Shown: one piece after another, positions 45,440 to 55,266 of the stretch
Layout: each line of letters begins with the position of its first letter
Numbering within the stretch: the stretch's first letter is position 1
Source of the DNA: Streptomyces sp. WMMC940
Lineage (GTDB): Bacteria; Actinomycetota; Actinomycetes; Streptomycetales; Streptomycetaceae
NCBI RefSeq assembly: GCF_027460265.1
Contig: NZ_JAPZBC010000001.1
Coordinates: 4,471,501-4,535,500, forward strand
DNA: 64,000 bases
Direction: 5' to 3'
Position numbers and translations under genes: made by a program
The notes under the pieces: generated by a model
What the model was told of the DNA's origin: nothing
The model's input: the letters and a program-made list of their open reading frames with translations, nothing else
Database searches by the model: none

Positions 45440-46690
45440 ATGCACGACCGGCCGTCCCGCGTCCCCGACGCCCCCGAGCTCTTCACCTGGGAGTTCGCCA
45501 CCGACCCGTACCCCGCCTACGCCTGGCTGCGCGAGCACGCGCCGGTGCACCGGACCAGGCTGCCCAGCGGGGTGGAGGCATGGCTGGTGACCCGGTACGC
45601 GGACGCCCGGCAGGCCCTCGCGGACCAGCGGCTCAGCAAGAACCCGGCGCATCACGACGAGCCCGCGCACGCGAAGGGGAAGACGGGGATCCCGGGGGAG
45701 CGCAAGGCGGAGCTGATGACGCATCTGCTGAACATCGACCCGCCCGACCACACCCGGCTGAGGCGGCTCGTGTCGAAGGCGTTCACCCCCCGACGGGTGG
45801 CCGAGTTCGCACCCCGGGTACAGGAGCTGACGGACCGGCTCATCGACGGTTTCGCACAGAGGGGGAGCGCGGACCTCATCCACGAGTTCGCGTTCCCGCT
45901 CCCCATCTACGCCATCTGCGACATGCTCGGCGTCCCGCGCGAGGACCAGGACGACTTCCGGGACTGGGCGGGGATGATGATCCGTCACGGCGGGGGGCCG
46001 CGCGGCGGTGTCGCCCGGTCGGTGAAGAAGATGCGCGGCTATCTCGCCGACCTGATCCACCGCAAGCGCGAAGCCCCCGGCGACGACCTCATCTCGGGTC
46101 TCATCAAGGCGTCGGACCACGGGGAGCACCTCACCGAGAACGAGGCCGCCGCGATGGCCTTCATCCTGCTCTTCGCCGGGTTCGAGACCACGGTGAACCT
46201 CATCGGGAACGGCACGTACGCGCTGCTGCGGAATCCGGGGCAGCGGCAGCGGCTCCAGGACTCGCTGGCCGCCGGCGAGAACGGTCTGCTGGCCACCGGG
46301 GTCGAGGAACTGCTGCGCTACGACGGGCCGGTCGAACTCGCCACCTGGCGGTTCGCGACCGAGCCGCTGACGCTCGGCGGACGGGACATCGCCGCCGGCG
46401 ACCCCGTCCTCGTCGTGCTCGCCGCAGCGGACCGCGACCCCGAGCGGTTCGCGGAGCCCGACACCCTCGATCTCGGCCGCCGGGACAACCAGCACCTCGG
46501 GTACGGGCACGGCATCCACTACTGCCTGGGCGCGCCCCTCGCGCGGCTGGAGGGGCAGACCGCGCTCGCGACCCTCCTCACCCGGCTGCCCGACTTGCGA
46601 CTTGCGGTCGATCCGTCGGAATTGCGGTGGCGTGGGGGACTCATCATGCGCGGATTGCGCACTCTGCCCGTTGAATTCACCCGGCGCTGA
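45440..46690 (+). CDS. Cytochrome P450
   Basis: 416 residues, normal bacterial length. I-helix AFILLFAGFETTVNLIG, EELLR (ExxR) and the heme loop HLGYGHGIHYCLGAPLAR with ligand Cys362; the first loop position is Leu353 rather than the consensus Phe. The N-terminal LNIDPPDHTRLRRLVSKAFTPRRV is typical of CYP107-type enzymes. By position it corresponds, from memory, to the CYP107U1 gene of S. coelicolor next to rpf genes. The substrate is unknown; no ferredoxin is adjacent. Confidence 0.9.
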   Translation: MHDRPSRVPDAPELFTWEFATDPYPAYAWLREHAPVHRTRLPSGVEAWLVTRYADARQALADQRLSKNPAHHDEPAHAKGKTGIPGERKAELMTHLLNIDPPDHTRLRRLVSKAFTPRRVAEFAPRVQELTDRLIDGFAQRGSADLIHEFAFPLPIYAICDMLGVPREDQDDFRDWAGMMIRHGGGPRGGVARSVKKMRGYLADLIHRKREAPGDDLISGLIKASDHGEHLTENEAAAMAFILLFAGFETTVNLIGNGTYALLRNPGQRQRLQDSLAAGENGLLATGVEELLRYDGPVELATWRFATEPLTLGGRDIAAGDPVLVVLAAADRDPERFAEPDTLDLGRRDNQHLGYGHGIHYCLGAPLARLEGQTALATLLTRLPDLRLAVDPSELRWRGGLIMRGLRTLPVEFTRR

Positions 46691-46853
46691 ATCTGACGAC
46701 CAGTCAGTAATGTGACTTTCACGTGATCTCCGCTGCATCGACTTGTGACTGACGTCGGAGTGCGGCTACGTTCACCCCGACTCCGGGTCATCGAGGTTTC
46801 AATCGCCTCGAGAAACCCTGGAGTTTTCTGTAGTCACACGGAAGGCACACCGC

Positions 46854-47834
46854 ATGCTGTCCGGGAACGGCCGACACCGCCGACCTCGTCAGGCCCCCGC
46901 CCTCATTGTCGCGGCAGGGGTGACCGGATCGGCCATCGCCATCCCGCTGCTGGGTGCGGGTTCCGCGTCCGCCGCCGACACCGCCACCTGGAACCGCGTC
47001 GCGGACTGCGAGAGCGGTGGTGACTGGAGTGCCAACCTCGGCAACGGTTACTACGGCGGCCTCCAGATGTCCCAGGAGACCTGGGAGGCCTACGGCGGCA
47101 CCGCCTACGCGCCGCGCGCCGACCTCGCCAGCTCCTCCGAGCAGATCTCCGTCGCCGAGATGGTGCTCGCCGCCCAGGGCGCTACCGCCTGGCAGAGCTG
47201 TGGAGTGATCACGGGCCTGGGCGGCGGTGGCTCCGAGTCCGCCGGCACTCCGTCGGCCGACCCGCTGGGCGACCTCGTGAAGGGGCCCTCGTTCGGCGAC
47301 GGGGCGGATTCCGTGCCCGAGCCGGACGCCGGGGCCTCCTCGCCGGACGGGTCCCAGCCGGGCGCGGGCGAGTCCTCGTCCGAGCCGTCCGGGCCGCCCG
47401 AGCCGTCCGAGCAGTCCGAGCAGTCCGAGCAGTCCTCCTCGCCGGCCGGCTCCTCGGAGTCCGCCGGATCCGCCGAGGGCTCCGGTGGGGGCGCGGAGGC
47501 GTCCGGTGAAGCCGGGGCGGAGGCGGGCGCCGGCAAGCACCGGGGCACCCCGGCCGCCGAAGGGGATGAGTCGGGTAATTCGGGCGATGAGCGTGAATCG
47601 GGGCGCCATGCCTCACGAGGTGACGGATCGGCACGGAGCGACGCCGCCACGGGAGACGAGTACGTCGTTCGCACCGGAGACAACCTCTCGTCGATCGCCG
47701 ACGCGAACCAGGTGCCCGGCGGCTGGCCCGCCCTCTACGAGGCGAACCAGGATGTCGTCGGCTCTGACGCGGACCTCATCCTGCCTGGCCAGAGCCTCGA
47801 TCTCGGCCTGGGCGAAGGCGAGTTGAAGGAGTAG
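46854..47834 (+). CDS. Resuscitation-promoting factor-like secreted muralytic protein with LysM
   Basis: 326 residues. Signal peptide (about 1-41, ends SASAAD), Rpf transglycosylase domain (TATWNRVADCESGGDWSANL, with catalytic Glu in CESGGDW), two Cys for the disulfide (DC and QSC), a ~130-residue Ser/Glu/Gly/Pro-rich spacer with a SEQ triplet run, and a C-terminal LysM (YVVRTGDNLSSIADANQV). It cleaves peptidoglycan glycan strands during germination and growth. GGAAGG precedes the ATG. By order it is the larger, LysM-bearing partner (RpfC-like) of the next gene. Confidence 0.88.
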   Translation: MLSGNGRHRRPRQAPALIVAAGVTGSAIAIPLLGAGSASAADTATWNRVADCESGGDWSANLGNGYYGGLQMSQETWEAYGGTAYAPRADLASSSEQISVAEMVLAAQGATAWQSCGVITGLGGGGSESAGTPSADPLGDLVKGPSFGDGADSVPEPDAGASSPDGSQPGAGESSSEPSGPPEPSEQSEQSEQSSSPAGSSESAGSAEGSGGGAEASGEAGAEAGAGKHRGTPAAEGDESGNSGDERESGRHASRGDGSARSDAATGDEYVVRTGDNLSSIADANQVPGGWPALYEANQDVVGSDADLILPGQSLDLGLGEGELKE

Positions 47835-47974
47835 TTCGGGTACTTATGTCCGGTTCTGTGCGAGTGAGACAAGAGTCTCTTCCGGTCAACTGGCGCCGCT
47901 AGGCGGTCAACTCCGGTCATCACGGCTCTCACCTGCGAAAACGGACATGTTGCCCCGTCAGTTTTGGGCGATTT

Positions 47975-48006
47975 CTCCCCGATGTTCGTCTTTGAACATC
48001 GGGGAG
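47975..48006 (+). terminator. Hairpin between the two rpf genes
   Basis: Perfect 13-bp arms (47975-47987 and 47994-48006) with a six-base loop; probably ends the first rpf transcript before the riboswitch-bearing leader. Confidence 0.65.
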
Positions 48007-48054
48007 ACGTGTGTTTACGGTCTGAACTGCTCGCAACGCGGGCCCCGTCGACCG

Positions 48055-48240
48055 CACGCCGAATCCTGCCGGCGGCCGCCGGGAACAGTCGTCGCGCAAG
48101 CGCCGAAGGCAGGAGCGGGGGACCCAAGGTAAGTGCCGGACAGGCCCGATGAGGGCTGCCCGGCTAGGGGTGGAGCCGTGCGCTCGTCGCACGGCCGGGC
48201 ACCACATCGGCCCGAACCCGACAGCTCACCTCGCAGGCGT
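48055..48240 (+). ncRNA. Cyclic di-AMP riboswitch (ydaO/yuaA motif)
   Basis: Conserved blocks of the ydaO aptamer occur in order: GCCGAATCCTG near 48058, GCGGGGGACCCA at 48115-48126, a TAGGGGTGGAGCC block near 48164, and CCCGAACCCGACAGCTCACC at 48211-48230 followed by TCGCAGGCG. It sits in the 5' leader of the second rpf gene and ends 18 bases before its ATG. In S. coelicolor rpfA has a c-di-AMP-binding riboswitch of this type (established), and the same control is inferred here. Confidence 0.9.
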
Positions 48241-48257
48241 CGGTGAGGAGAACTTCG

Positions 48258-48908
48258 ATGCTGCTTTCCGGCAAGGGCAAGCACCGTCGCCCGACGGTCT
48301 TCCAGCGGTCCACCCGTGTCGCCACGCTCGCCGGTGTCGCCGGTGCCGCCATAGCCGCACCGCTGATGGCCTCGGGCACCGCGTCCGCCGCCACCGCCTC
48401 CGAGTGGGACGCCGTCGCCCAGTGCGAGTCCGGCGGCAACTGGTCGATCAACACCGGCAACGGCTACTACGGCGGGCTGCAGTTCTCGGCCTCCACCTGG
48501 GCCGCCTACGGGGGCACCGCGTTCGCCTCCACCGCCGACAAGGCAAGCAAGGCGCAGCAGATCCAGATAGCCGAGAAGGTCCTGGCGGGCCAGGGCAAGG
48601 GTGCCTGGCCGAACTGCGGCACCGGACTGTCGAACGCCTCGTACGACGGCGCCGCCCCGGCCGCCCCCAAGGTCGCCGAGCCCGCCGCCCCGAAGCGAGC
48701 CGAGGCCCCGACCAGCCGCTCCGAGCGCGCCGCCGCCCCGGTCAGGAAGGGCGACGGCGAGTACACGGTCAAGGCCGGCGACACCCTCAGCAGGATCGCC
48801 GAGGCCGAGAAGGTCAAGGGCGGCTGGAAGAAGCTGTTCGAGTTGAACAAGGACATCGTCGAGGACGCGAACGTCATCCACCCCGGCCAGAAGCTCCACC
48901 TGAGCTGA
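48258..48908 (+). CDS. rpfA: Resuscitation-promoting factor RpfA, riboswitch-controlled
   Basis: 216 residues from the ATG at 48258 (GAGGAG seven bases before). Signal peptide about 1-45, Rpf domain (EWDAVAQCESGGNWSINTGNG, catalytic Glu next to the first Cys; GAWPNCG closes the disulfide), an Ala/Pro/Glu-rich linker and a C-terminal LysM (YTVKAGDTLSRIAEAEKV). A cell-wall hydrolase of spores and hyphae. The long leader upstream holds the c-di-AMP riboswitch. Confidence 0.9.
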   Translation: MLLSGKGKHRRPTVFQRSTRVATLAGVAGAAIAAPLMASGTASAATASEWDAVAQCESGGNWSINTGNGYYGGLQFSASTWAAYGGTAFASTADKASKAQQIQIAEKVLAGQGKGAWPNCGTGLSNASYDGAAPAAPKVAEPAAPKRAEAPTSRSERAAAPVRKGDGEYTVKAGDTLSRIAEAEKVKGGWKKLFELNKDIVEDANVIHPGQKLHLS

Positions 48909-50510
<1,602 letters not shown>

Positions 50511-50521
50511 TTCCGTACGGA

Positions 50522-50546
50522 CCCGCCGGGCGGCTAGCCCGGCGGG
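50522..50546 (+). terminator. Short hairpin at the eno 3' end
   Basis: Perfect 10-bp stem (50522-50531 with 50537-50546), five-base loop. Confidence 0.6.
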
Positions 50547-50557
50547 GGCCGGAGGTT

Positions 50558-50604
50558 GCGTACGTCCCCGCACACGGTCCCGTACCGTGTGCGGGGACGT
50601 ACGC
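50558..50604 (+). promoter_or_regulatory. Perfect 21-bp hairpin just before the divIC/ftsB start
   Basis: Arms 50558-50578 and 50584-50604 pair without mismatch around a five-base loop; the ribosome site and ATG (50627) follow within 23 bases. It may terminate eno, or shape the leader of the division gene (processing site or translational control). The core is TACGTCCCCGCACACG. Confidence 0.7.
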
Positions 50605-50626
50605 ACGTGAAGGGGAAGGCGCACTG

Positions 50627-51091
50627 ATGGCCCGGGACCGGTTCTCCACCGCGACCAGGCTGCGGCTGCTCGGTGAGCAGACCGCCGCCCGCGTCTACCG
50701 TTCGCAGTCCCGCCGGCAGGCCCGGCGCTCCCGGCTCACCGGCCGGGCCGCCTTCCTCGCACTCGTCGTATGCTCGATGATCGTCGCGCTCGCCTATCCG
50801 ATGCGGGCGTACGTGTCGCAGCAGAACGAGATCGCCGAGCAGCAGCGGCTCGCCGCCGCGGCCCGCGAGCGCGTGGAGCGGCTGCGCGACGAGAAGGCCC
50901 GCCTCCAGGACGACGCGTACGTCATGCGGCTGGCCCGTGAGCACCTGCACATGGTCCGGCCCGGCGAGACCGGGTACATCGTGGTCGACCCGCGGGCGGC
51001 CCGTGAGCCCCGTGCCGAGGAGGCCGGTGTCGGCCGTCCCTGGTACTCGAACGTCTGGGACGGCGTCGACCGCGCCGACGCGCGACGCTAG
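50627..51091 (+). CDS. divIC: Septum formation initiator (DivIC/FtsB family)
   Basis: 154 residues from the ATG at 50627. A basic cytoplasmic head of about 38 residues, one helix (AAFLALVVCSMIVALAYPM), then an extracytoplasmic leucine-zipper-like coiled coil (QQNEIAEQQRLAAAARERV) with AREHLHMVRPGETGYIVVDP, as in DivIC/FtsB. It links FtsL/FtsQ in the divisome. Neighbour eno matches the usual actinobacterial order. Confidence 0.9.
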   Translation: MARDRFSTATRLRLLGEQTAARVYRSQSRRQARRSRLTGRAAFLALVVCSMIVALAYPMRAYVSQQNEIAEQQRLAAAARERVERLRDEKARLQDDAYVMRLAREHLHMVRPGETGYIVVDPRAAREPRAEEAGVGRPWYSNVWDGVDRADARR

Positions 51092-51128
51092 CCAAGACAC
51101 GGAACCGACGAAGAGACATACACATCCC

Positions 51129-51683
51129 ATGGACACGCCCCCGCCGAGCACCGCGCCCACCCCGCCCACCGCGGAGGACATCGCCGCCTTCAAGGAGCAG
51201 CTCGGCCGCCCGCCGCGCGGTCTGCGGGCCATCGCCCACCGCTGCCCCTGCGGCCGGCCCGACGTGGTCGAGACGGCGCCGCGGCTGGAGGACGGCACGC
51301 CCTTCCCCACGCTGTACTACCTGACCTGCCCGCGGGCGGCCTCGGCCATCGGCACGCTCGAGGCGAACGGCGTCATGAAGGAGATGACCGAGCGGCTGCA
51401 GACCGATCCCGATCTGGCGGCGGCGTACCGGGCGGCGCACGAGGACTACGTCCGGCGCCGGGACGAGATCGAGGAGCTGGAGAACTTTCCCAGCGCCGGC
51501 GGCATGCCGGACCGGGTGAAGTGCCTCCACGTCCTGGTCGCCCACTCGCTCGCGGCCGGCCCCGGGGTGAACCCCCTGGGTGACGAGGCCATCGCGTTGC
51601 TCCCGGAGTGGTGGGCCAAGGGCCCGTGCGTGACCGCGGGAGCGGGGGGCTGCGCGAGCGCGGGTACGGAGGACGGAGCATGA
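51129..51683 (+). CDS. DUF501 protein
   Basis: 184 residues. Pro-rich start, then DUF501: FKEQLGRPPRGLRAIAHRCPCGRPDVVETAPRLEDGTPFPTLYYLTCPRAASAI with a CPCG...C cysteine set and HVLVAHSLAAGPGVNPLGDEAI. Usually encoded between divIC and ppx; its function is not established. The stop overlaps the next start (ATGA). Confidence 0.9.
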   Translation: MDTPPPSTAPTPPTAEDIAAFKEQLGRPPRGLRAIAHRCPCGRPDVVETAPRLEDGTPFPTLYYLTCPRAASAIGTLEANGVMKEMTERLQTDPDLAAAYRAAHEDYVRRRDEIEELENFPSAGGMPDRVKCLHVLVAHSLAAGPGVNPLGDEAIALLPEWWAKGPCVTAGAGGCASAGTEDGA

Positions 51684-52606
51684 CCCGCGTCGCCGCCGTC
51701 GACTGCGGCACGAACTCGATCCGTCTGCTCATCGCCGACGTGGACGCCTCGACCGGTGAACTGACCGAGCTGGACCGGCGGATGACCATTGTCCGGCTCG
51801 GCCAGGGCGTCGACCGCACCGGTCGGCTGGCCCCCGAGGCCCTGGCGCGCACCTTCGCGGCCTGCCGGGAGTACGCGGGGATCATCAAGGAGCACGGGGT
51901 GGAGAGGGTCCGCTTCGTGGCGACCTCCGCCTCCCGGGACGCGGAGAACCGCGACGAGTTCGTGAACGGCGTGGTCGGCATCCTCGGTGTCGAGCCCGAG
52001 GTGATCAGCGGTGACCAGGAGGCCGAGTTCTCCTTCACCGGTGCCACCAAGGAACTCCCGGGCCACGAGGAACGGCTGGTCGTGGACATCGGCGGCGGAT
52101 CGACCGAGTTCGTCATCGGCCGCGGCCACGTCGAGGCCGCCCGCTCGGTGGACATCGGTTGCGTCCGGCTGACCGAGCGTCACGTACGCAGCGACCCGCC
52201 GGCGCCGGAGGAGATCGCCGCGGTCCGGGCGGACATCGAGGCGGCGCTGGACCTGGCCGAGGAGACCGTGCCGGTCCGCGAGGCGAGCACCCTGGTGGGC
52301 CTCGCCGGCTCGGTGACCACCGTCGCCGGGATAGCGCTGGGCCTCGACGCGTACGACTCCGAGGCGATCCACCACTCGCGGGTCTCCCGGGACCGGGTCG
52401 CGGAGATCACCGAGCGGCTGATCCGTTCCACCCACGAGGAGCGCGCCGCGATCCCGGTGATGCACCCGGGGCGGGTGGACGTGATCATCGCGGGCGCCCT
52501 GGTGCTGCTCGCGATCATGGACCGCGCCGGAGTGCCGGAGGTCGTCGTCTCGGAGCACGACATCCTCGACGGGATCGCTCATTACGCGGCGAGCGAGGCA
52601 CGTTGA
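51680..52606 (+). CDS. Ppx/GppA exopolyphosphatase-family phosphatase
   Basis: 308 residues. ASKHA fold: AAVDCGTNSIRLLIADVD (P-loop 1), RFVATSASRDAENRDEF, VVDIGGGSTEFVIG (P-loop 2) and GLAGSVTTVAGIALGL. It hydrolyses polyphosphate or pppGpp. It is the short form without the C-terminal HD domain, usual in actinobacteria. Four-base overlap with the DUF501 gene. Confidence 0.9.
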   Translation: MTRVAAVDCGTNSIRLLIADVDASTGELTELDRRMTIVRLGQGVDRTGRLAPEALARTFAACREYAGIIKEHGVERVRFVATSASRDAENRDEFVNGVVGILGVEPEVISGDQEAEFSFTGATKELPGHEERLVVDIGGGSTEFVIGRGHVEAARSVDIGCVRLTERHVRSDPPAPEEIAAVRADIEAALDLAEETVPVREASTLVGLAGSVTTVAGIALGLDAYDSEAIHHSRVSRDRVAEITERLIRSTHEERAAIPVMHPGRVDVIIAGALVLLAIMDRAGVPEVVVSEHDILDGIAHYAASEAR

Positions 52607-52643
52607 GGGGCGGTGCCCGGCGGTACGGGCCCCGGGCGGGGCG

Positions 52644-52913
52644 TCACAGGGTGCGGTAGACGTCCCGCCGGTCGCCCACCTTGACGACCAGGATGACGAG
52701 TTCGCCGTCGTTGATCTGATAAGCGATCCGGTAGCTTCCGACCCGGAGACGGTAGAGCCCGGACGGGCCGGTGAGCTTCTTGACGTCGGCGTCCTGGCGG
52801 TACGGGTCGTCACCGAGTGCGGTCAGCGCGGTCAGGATGCGCATGGCGTCGGGTCGGCTGATGGCCCGGAGCTGTCGCTGTGCCGCCGTGGTGAACCGGA
52901 AGGCGTACTTCAC
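52644..52913 (-). CDS. RelE/ParE-superfamily toxin
   Basis: 89 residues, GTG start overlapping the antitoxin stop (GTGA). Typical RelE fold: FRFTTAAQRQLRAI, KKLTGPSGLYRLRVGSYRIAYQIND, and a final VVKVGDRRDVYRTL. The Arg residues and terminal Tyr are in the positions used by mRNA-interfering RelE toxins. Confidence 0.9.
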   Translation of the reverse strand: MKYAFRFTTAAQRQLRAISRPDAMRILTALTALGDDPYRQDADVKKLTGPSGLYRLRVGSYRIAYQINDGELVILVVKVGDRRDVYRTL

Positions 52914-53182
52914 GCCGCCTCGCCGTCCTGCTCGGTGAACAGGTTCGCCAGCAGTTCCGCCATGGTCACGGTGGTGCCGCCCTCGGCCAGCACCGCTTCG
53001 GCCTCGCGCGCCAGCATCACGTCGGCCGCTTCCTCCAGCGCTTCGAAGTCCGAGATCGGAACCACGGCCGCCACCGGGGCGCCATTGCGCGTGATGACGG
53101 TCGGGACGCCTTCCTCGGCCCGGTTGATGTGATCGGCGAGATGGGCGCGGGCTTCACGTACGGTCACGGTGTTCTCAGTCAT
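52910..53182 (-). CDS. Phd/YefM-family antitoxin
   Basis: 90 residues. VREARAHLADHINRAEEGVPTVITRNGAPVAAVVPISDFEAL is the Phd DNA-binding domain, followed by the toxin-wrapping helix region. Precedes and overlaps the RelE gene in the standard order. No ribosome site; a TACACT hexamer ends six bases before the ATG. Confidence 0.9.
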   Translation of the reverse strand: MTENTVTVREARAHLADHINRAEEGVPTVITRNGAPVAAVVPISDFEALEEAADVMLAREAEAVLAEGGTTVTMAELLANLFTEQDGEAA

Positions 53183-53188
53183 GAGCCG

Positions 53189-53212
53189 AGTGTACGCGCG
53201 CTCGTGTACACG
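53189..53212 (-). promoter_or_regulatory. Promoter/operator of the toxin-antitoxin operon
   Basis: On the minus strand a TACACT -10 (53189-53194) ends six bases before the antitoxin ATG, and a palindrome CGTGTACACG (53203-53212) lies in the spacer, with a further GTGTAC copy at 53190-53195. This suits leaderless, autoregulated expression. Confidence 0.5.
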
Positions 53213-53687
53213 CGTGCAGATACCGGGAGCCGCGTTCGTGAGCGATCCTCGACGGGATCACGTTCTCCCTCGCCTGAGCGTGGGACCGAAGGCGGCCGAA
53301 GGCGGTTTCCGGGGCGGTTTCCGGCCGCGGGGGAGCGGTCCGCGAGAAAGTTCGTGAAGTTCTTCACAAGGAATTGGGCCCGGTCGGCCGTCGAAAGTGC
53401 TCCCAGAGGGCCCGCCGGGCCTGTGCTTGTGCCCAACTCGGTCCGTCCGACCGCGCTCCGGCAGGTGGCCGTCGTGTTGCGTACCCATGGAGAAGGGGCC
53501 CGGTTCACCTTCCGGCGGGAGCGTGGGGCCAGCTCAGCGGGCCTTGACAACGTCTCCCGTTACACCGGGGTTCCCGGGGTTCGCCATGACCTCGGTCACG
53601 TGGCCGGCGGAGTGTAGCAGAGGGTCCCCCTGTGCTTGTGAAGGGGCTCACGAGCACCCCCTCCGAGGGGGGTGGATACTCGATGGC
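53213..53687. other. Long leader/intergenic region upstream of ndh
   Basis: About 475 bp without a gene; the ROP-like site is at 53353-53368 and a dyad TGACCTCGGTCA at 53587-53598. The main ndh promoter is not obvious. Confidence 0.5.
53353..53368. promoter_or_regulatory. Rex operator-like site upstream of ndh
   Basis: CGTGAAGTTCTTCACA matches the Rex operator TGTGAANNNNTTCACA at 11 of 12 defined positions. It lies 320 bp before the ndh ATG. Rex senses NADH/NAD and controls ndh in S. coelicolor (established); use of this site is inferred. Confidence 0.65.
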
Positions 53688-55067
53688 ATGAGCACCACGG
53701 AGCGTCCCAGGATCCTCGTAGTAGGCGGTGGGTACGTAGGCCTGTACGCAGCTCGTCGCATTCTGAAGAAGATGCGGTACGGGGAGGCGACCGTCACGGT
53801 CGTCGACCCGCGGTCGTACATGACGTACCAGCCCTTCCTTCCCGAAGCAGCCGCAGGCAGCATCTCGCCGCGGCACGTCGTCGTCCCGCTGCGACGCGTG
53901 CTGCCCAAGGCCGAGGTACTCACCGGCCGGGTCACCACCATCGATCAGGACCGCAAGGTCGCCACGGTCGCGCCGCTCGTCGGCGAGGCCTACGAGCTGC
54001 CCTTCGACTACCTGGTCATCGCCCTCGGCGCGGTCTCCCGCACCTTCCCGATCCCCGGCCTCGCCGAGCAGGGCATCGGCATGAAGGGCATCGAGGAGGC
54101 CATCGGTCTGCGCAACCACGTCCTCGAGCAGCTGGACAAGGCCGACTCCACCACCGACGAGGAGGTCCGCCGCAAGGCCCTGACCTTCGTCTTCGTCGGC
54201 GGCGGCTTCGCCGGCGCCGAGACCATAGGCGAGGTCGAGGACCTGGCCCGCGACGCGGTCAAGTACTACAAGAGCATCAAGCGCGAGGACATGCGCTTCG
54301 TCCTCGTCGACGCCGCGGACAAGATCCTTCCCGAGGTGGGCCCCAAGCTCGGCAAGTACGGCAAGGAGCACCTCGAGGCCCGCGGCATCGAGATCTACCT
54401 GAACACCTCCATGGACTCCTGCGTGGACGGCCACGTGGTGCTGAAGAACGGCCTCGAGGTCGACTCCAACACCATCGTCTGGACCGCCGGTGTGAAGCCG
54501 AACCCGGCCCTGGCCCGCTACGGCCTGCCGCTCGGCCCGCGCGGCCACGTGGACACCCGGCCGACGCTCCAGGTGCAGGGCACCGACTACATCTGGGCCG
54601 CGGGCGACAACGCCCAGGTCCCGGACATCGCCGCCCGCAAGGCCGGTGTCGAGAACGCCTGGTGCCCGCCGAACGCCCAGCACGCGCTGCGTCAGGCCAG
54701 GGTCCTCGGCGACAACGTGATCTCCGGCATGCGGGGCTTCCCGCAGAAGGAGTACAGCCACGCCAACAAGGGTGCGGTCGCCGGTCTCGGCCTGCACAAG
54801 GGCGTCGCGATGATCGTCATGGGCAAGGTGAAGATCAAGCTCAAGGGCCGGCTGGCCTGGTACATGCACCGTGGCTACCACGGCATGGCGATGCCGACCT
54901 GGAACCGCAAGATCCGCGTCTTCGCCGACTGGACCCTCGCGATGTTCCTCAAGCGCGAGGTCGTCTCGCTCGGCGCGATCGAGTCGCCGCGCGAGGAGTT
55001 CTACGAGGCCGCCAAGCCGGCCCCGGCGGCGGCCAAGCCCGCCCCGGAGAAGGCCAAGGCGTCCTGA
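53688..55067 (+). CDS. ndh: Type II NADH dehydrogenase (NDH-2)
   Basis: 459 residues. Two Rossmann folds: FAD site RILVVGGGYVGLYAARRI at the start and NADH site FVFVGGGFAGAETIGE near residue 165; the quinone side has AGDNAQVPDIA and PPNAQHALRQARVLGDN, then a C-terminal amphipathic membrane anchor region (AWYMHRGYHGMAMPTW, IRVFADWTLAMFLKREVV) and an Ala/Pro/Lys tail. Transfers electrons from NADH to menaquinone without proton pumping. Confidence 0.94.
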   Translation: MSTTERPRILVVGGGYVGLYAARRILKKMRYGEATVTVVDPRSYMTYQPFLPEAAAGSISPRHVVVPLRRVLPKAEVLTGRVTTIDQDRKVATVAPLVGEAYELPFDYLVIALGAVSRTFPIPGLAEQGIGMKGIEEAIGLRNHVLEQLDKADSTTDEEVRRKALTFVFVGGGFAGAETIGEVEDLARDAVKYYKSIKREDMRFVLVDAADKILPEVGPKLGKYGKEHLEARGIEIYLNTSMDSCVDGHVVLKNGLEVDSNTIVWTAGVKPNPALARYGLPLGPRGHVDTRPTLQVQGTDYIWAAGDNAQVPDIAARKAGVENAWCPPNAQHALRQARVLGDNVISGMRGFPQKEYSHANKGAVAGLGLHKGVAMIVMGKVKIKLKGRLAWYMHRGYHGMAMPTWNRKIRVFADWTLAMFLKREVVSLGAIESPREEFYEAAKPAPAAAKPAPEKAKAS

Positions 55068-55083
55068 TCCCGCAGTAGTACCC

Positions 55084-55127
55084 CCGAAGGGGCCGTCCGC
55101 CATCCGTGGTGCGGACGGCCCCTTCGG
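55084..55127 (+). terminator. Terminator of ndh
   Basis: Perfect 17-bp stem (55084-55100 with 55111-55127), loop of ten, starting 16 bp after the ndh stop. Confidence 0.8.
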
Positions 55128-55266
55128 CGTACTTTGGGCGCACTCCGCACGGGGAAGTTGTCTGTTTTGCCGTCCATTTGCCCACCAGGGGACTGCGTTC
55201 GCACGCCGAGGGCGTTTACGTGGTGTTGGGCATTTCCGTCAAACAGCGATCACGGAGGTGTGCGCC

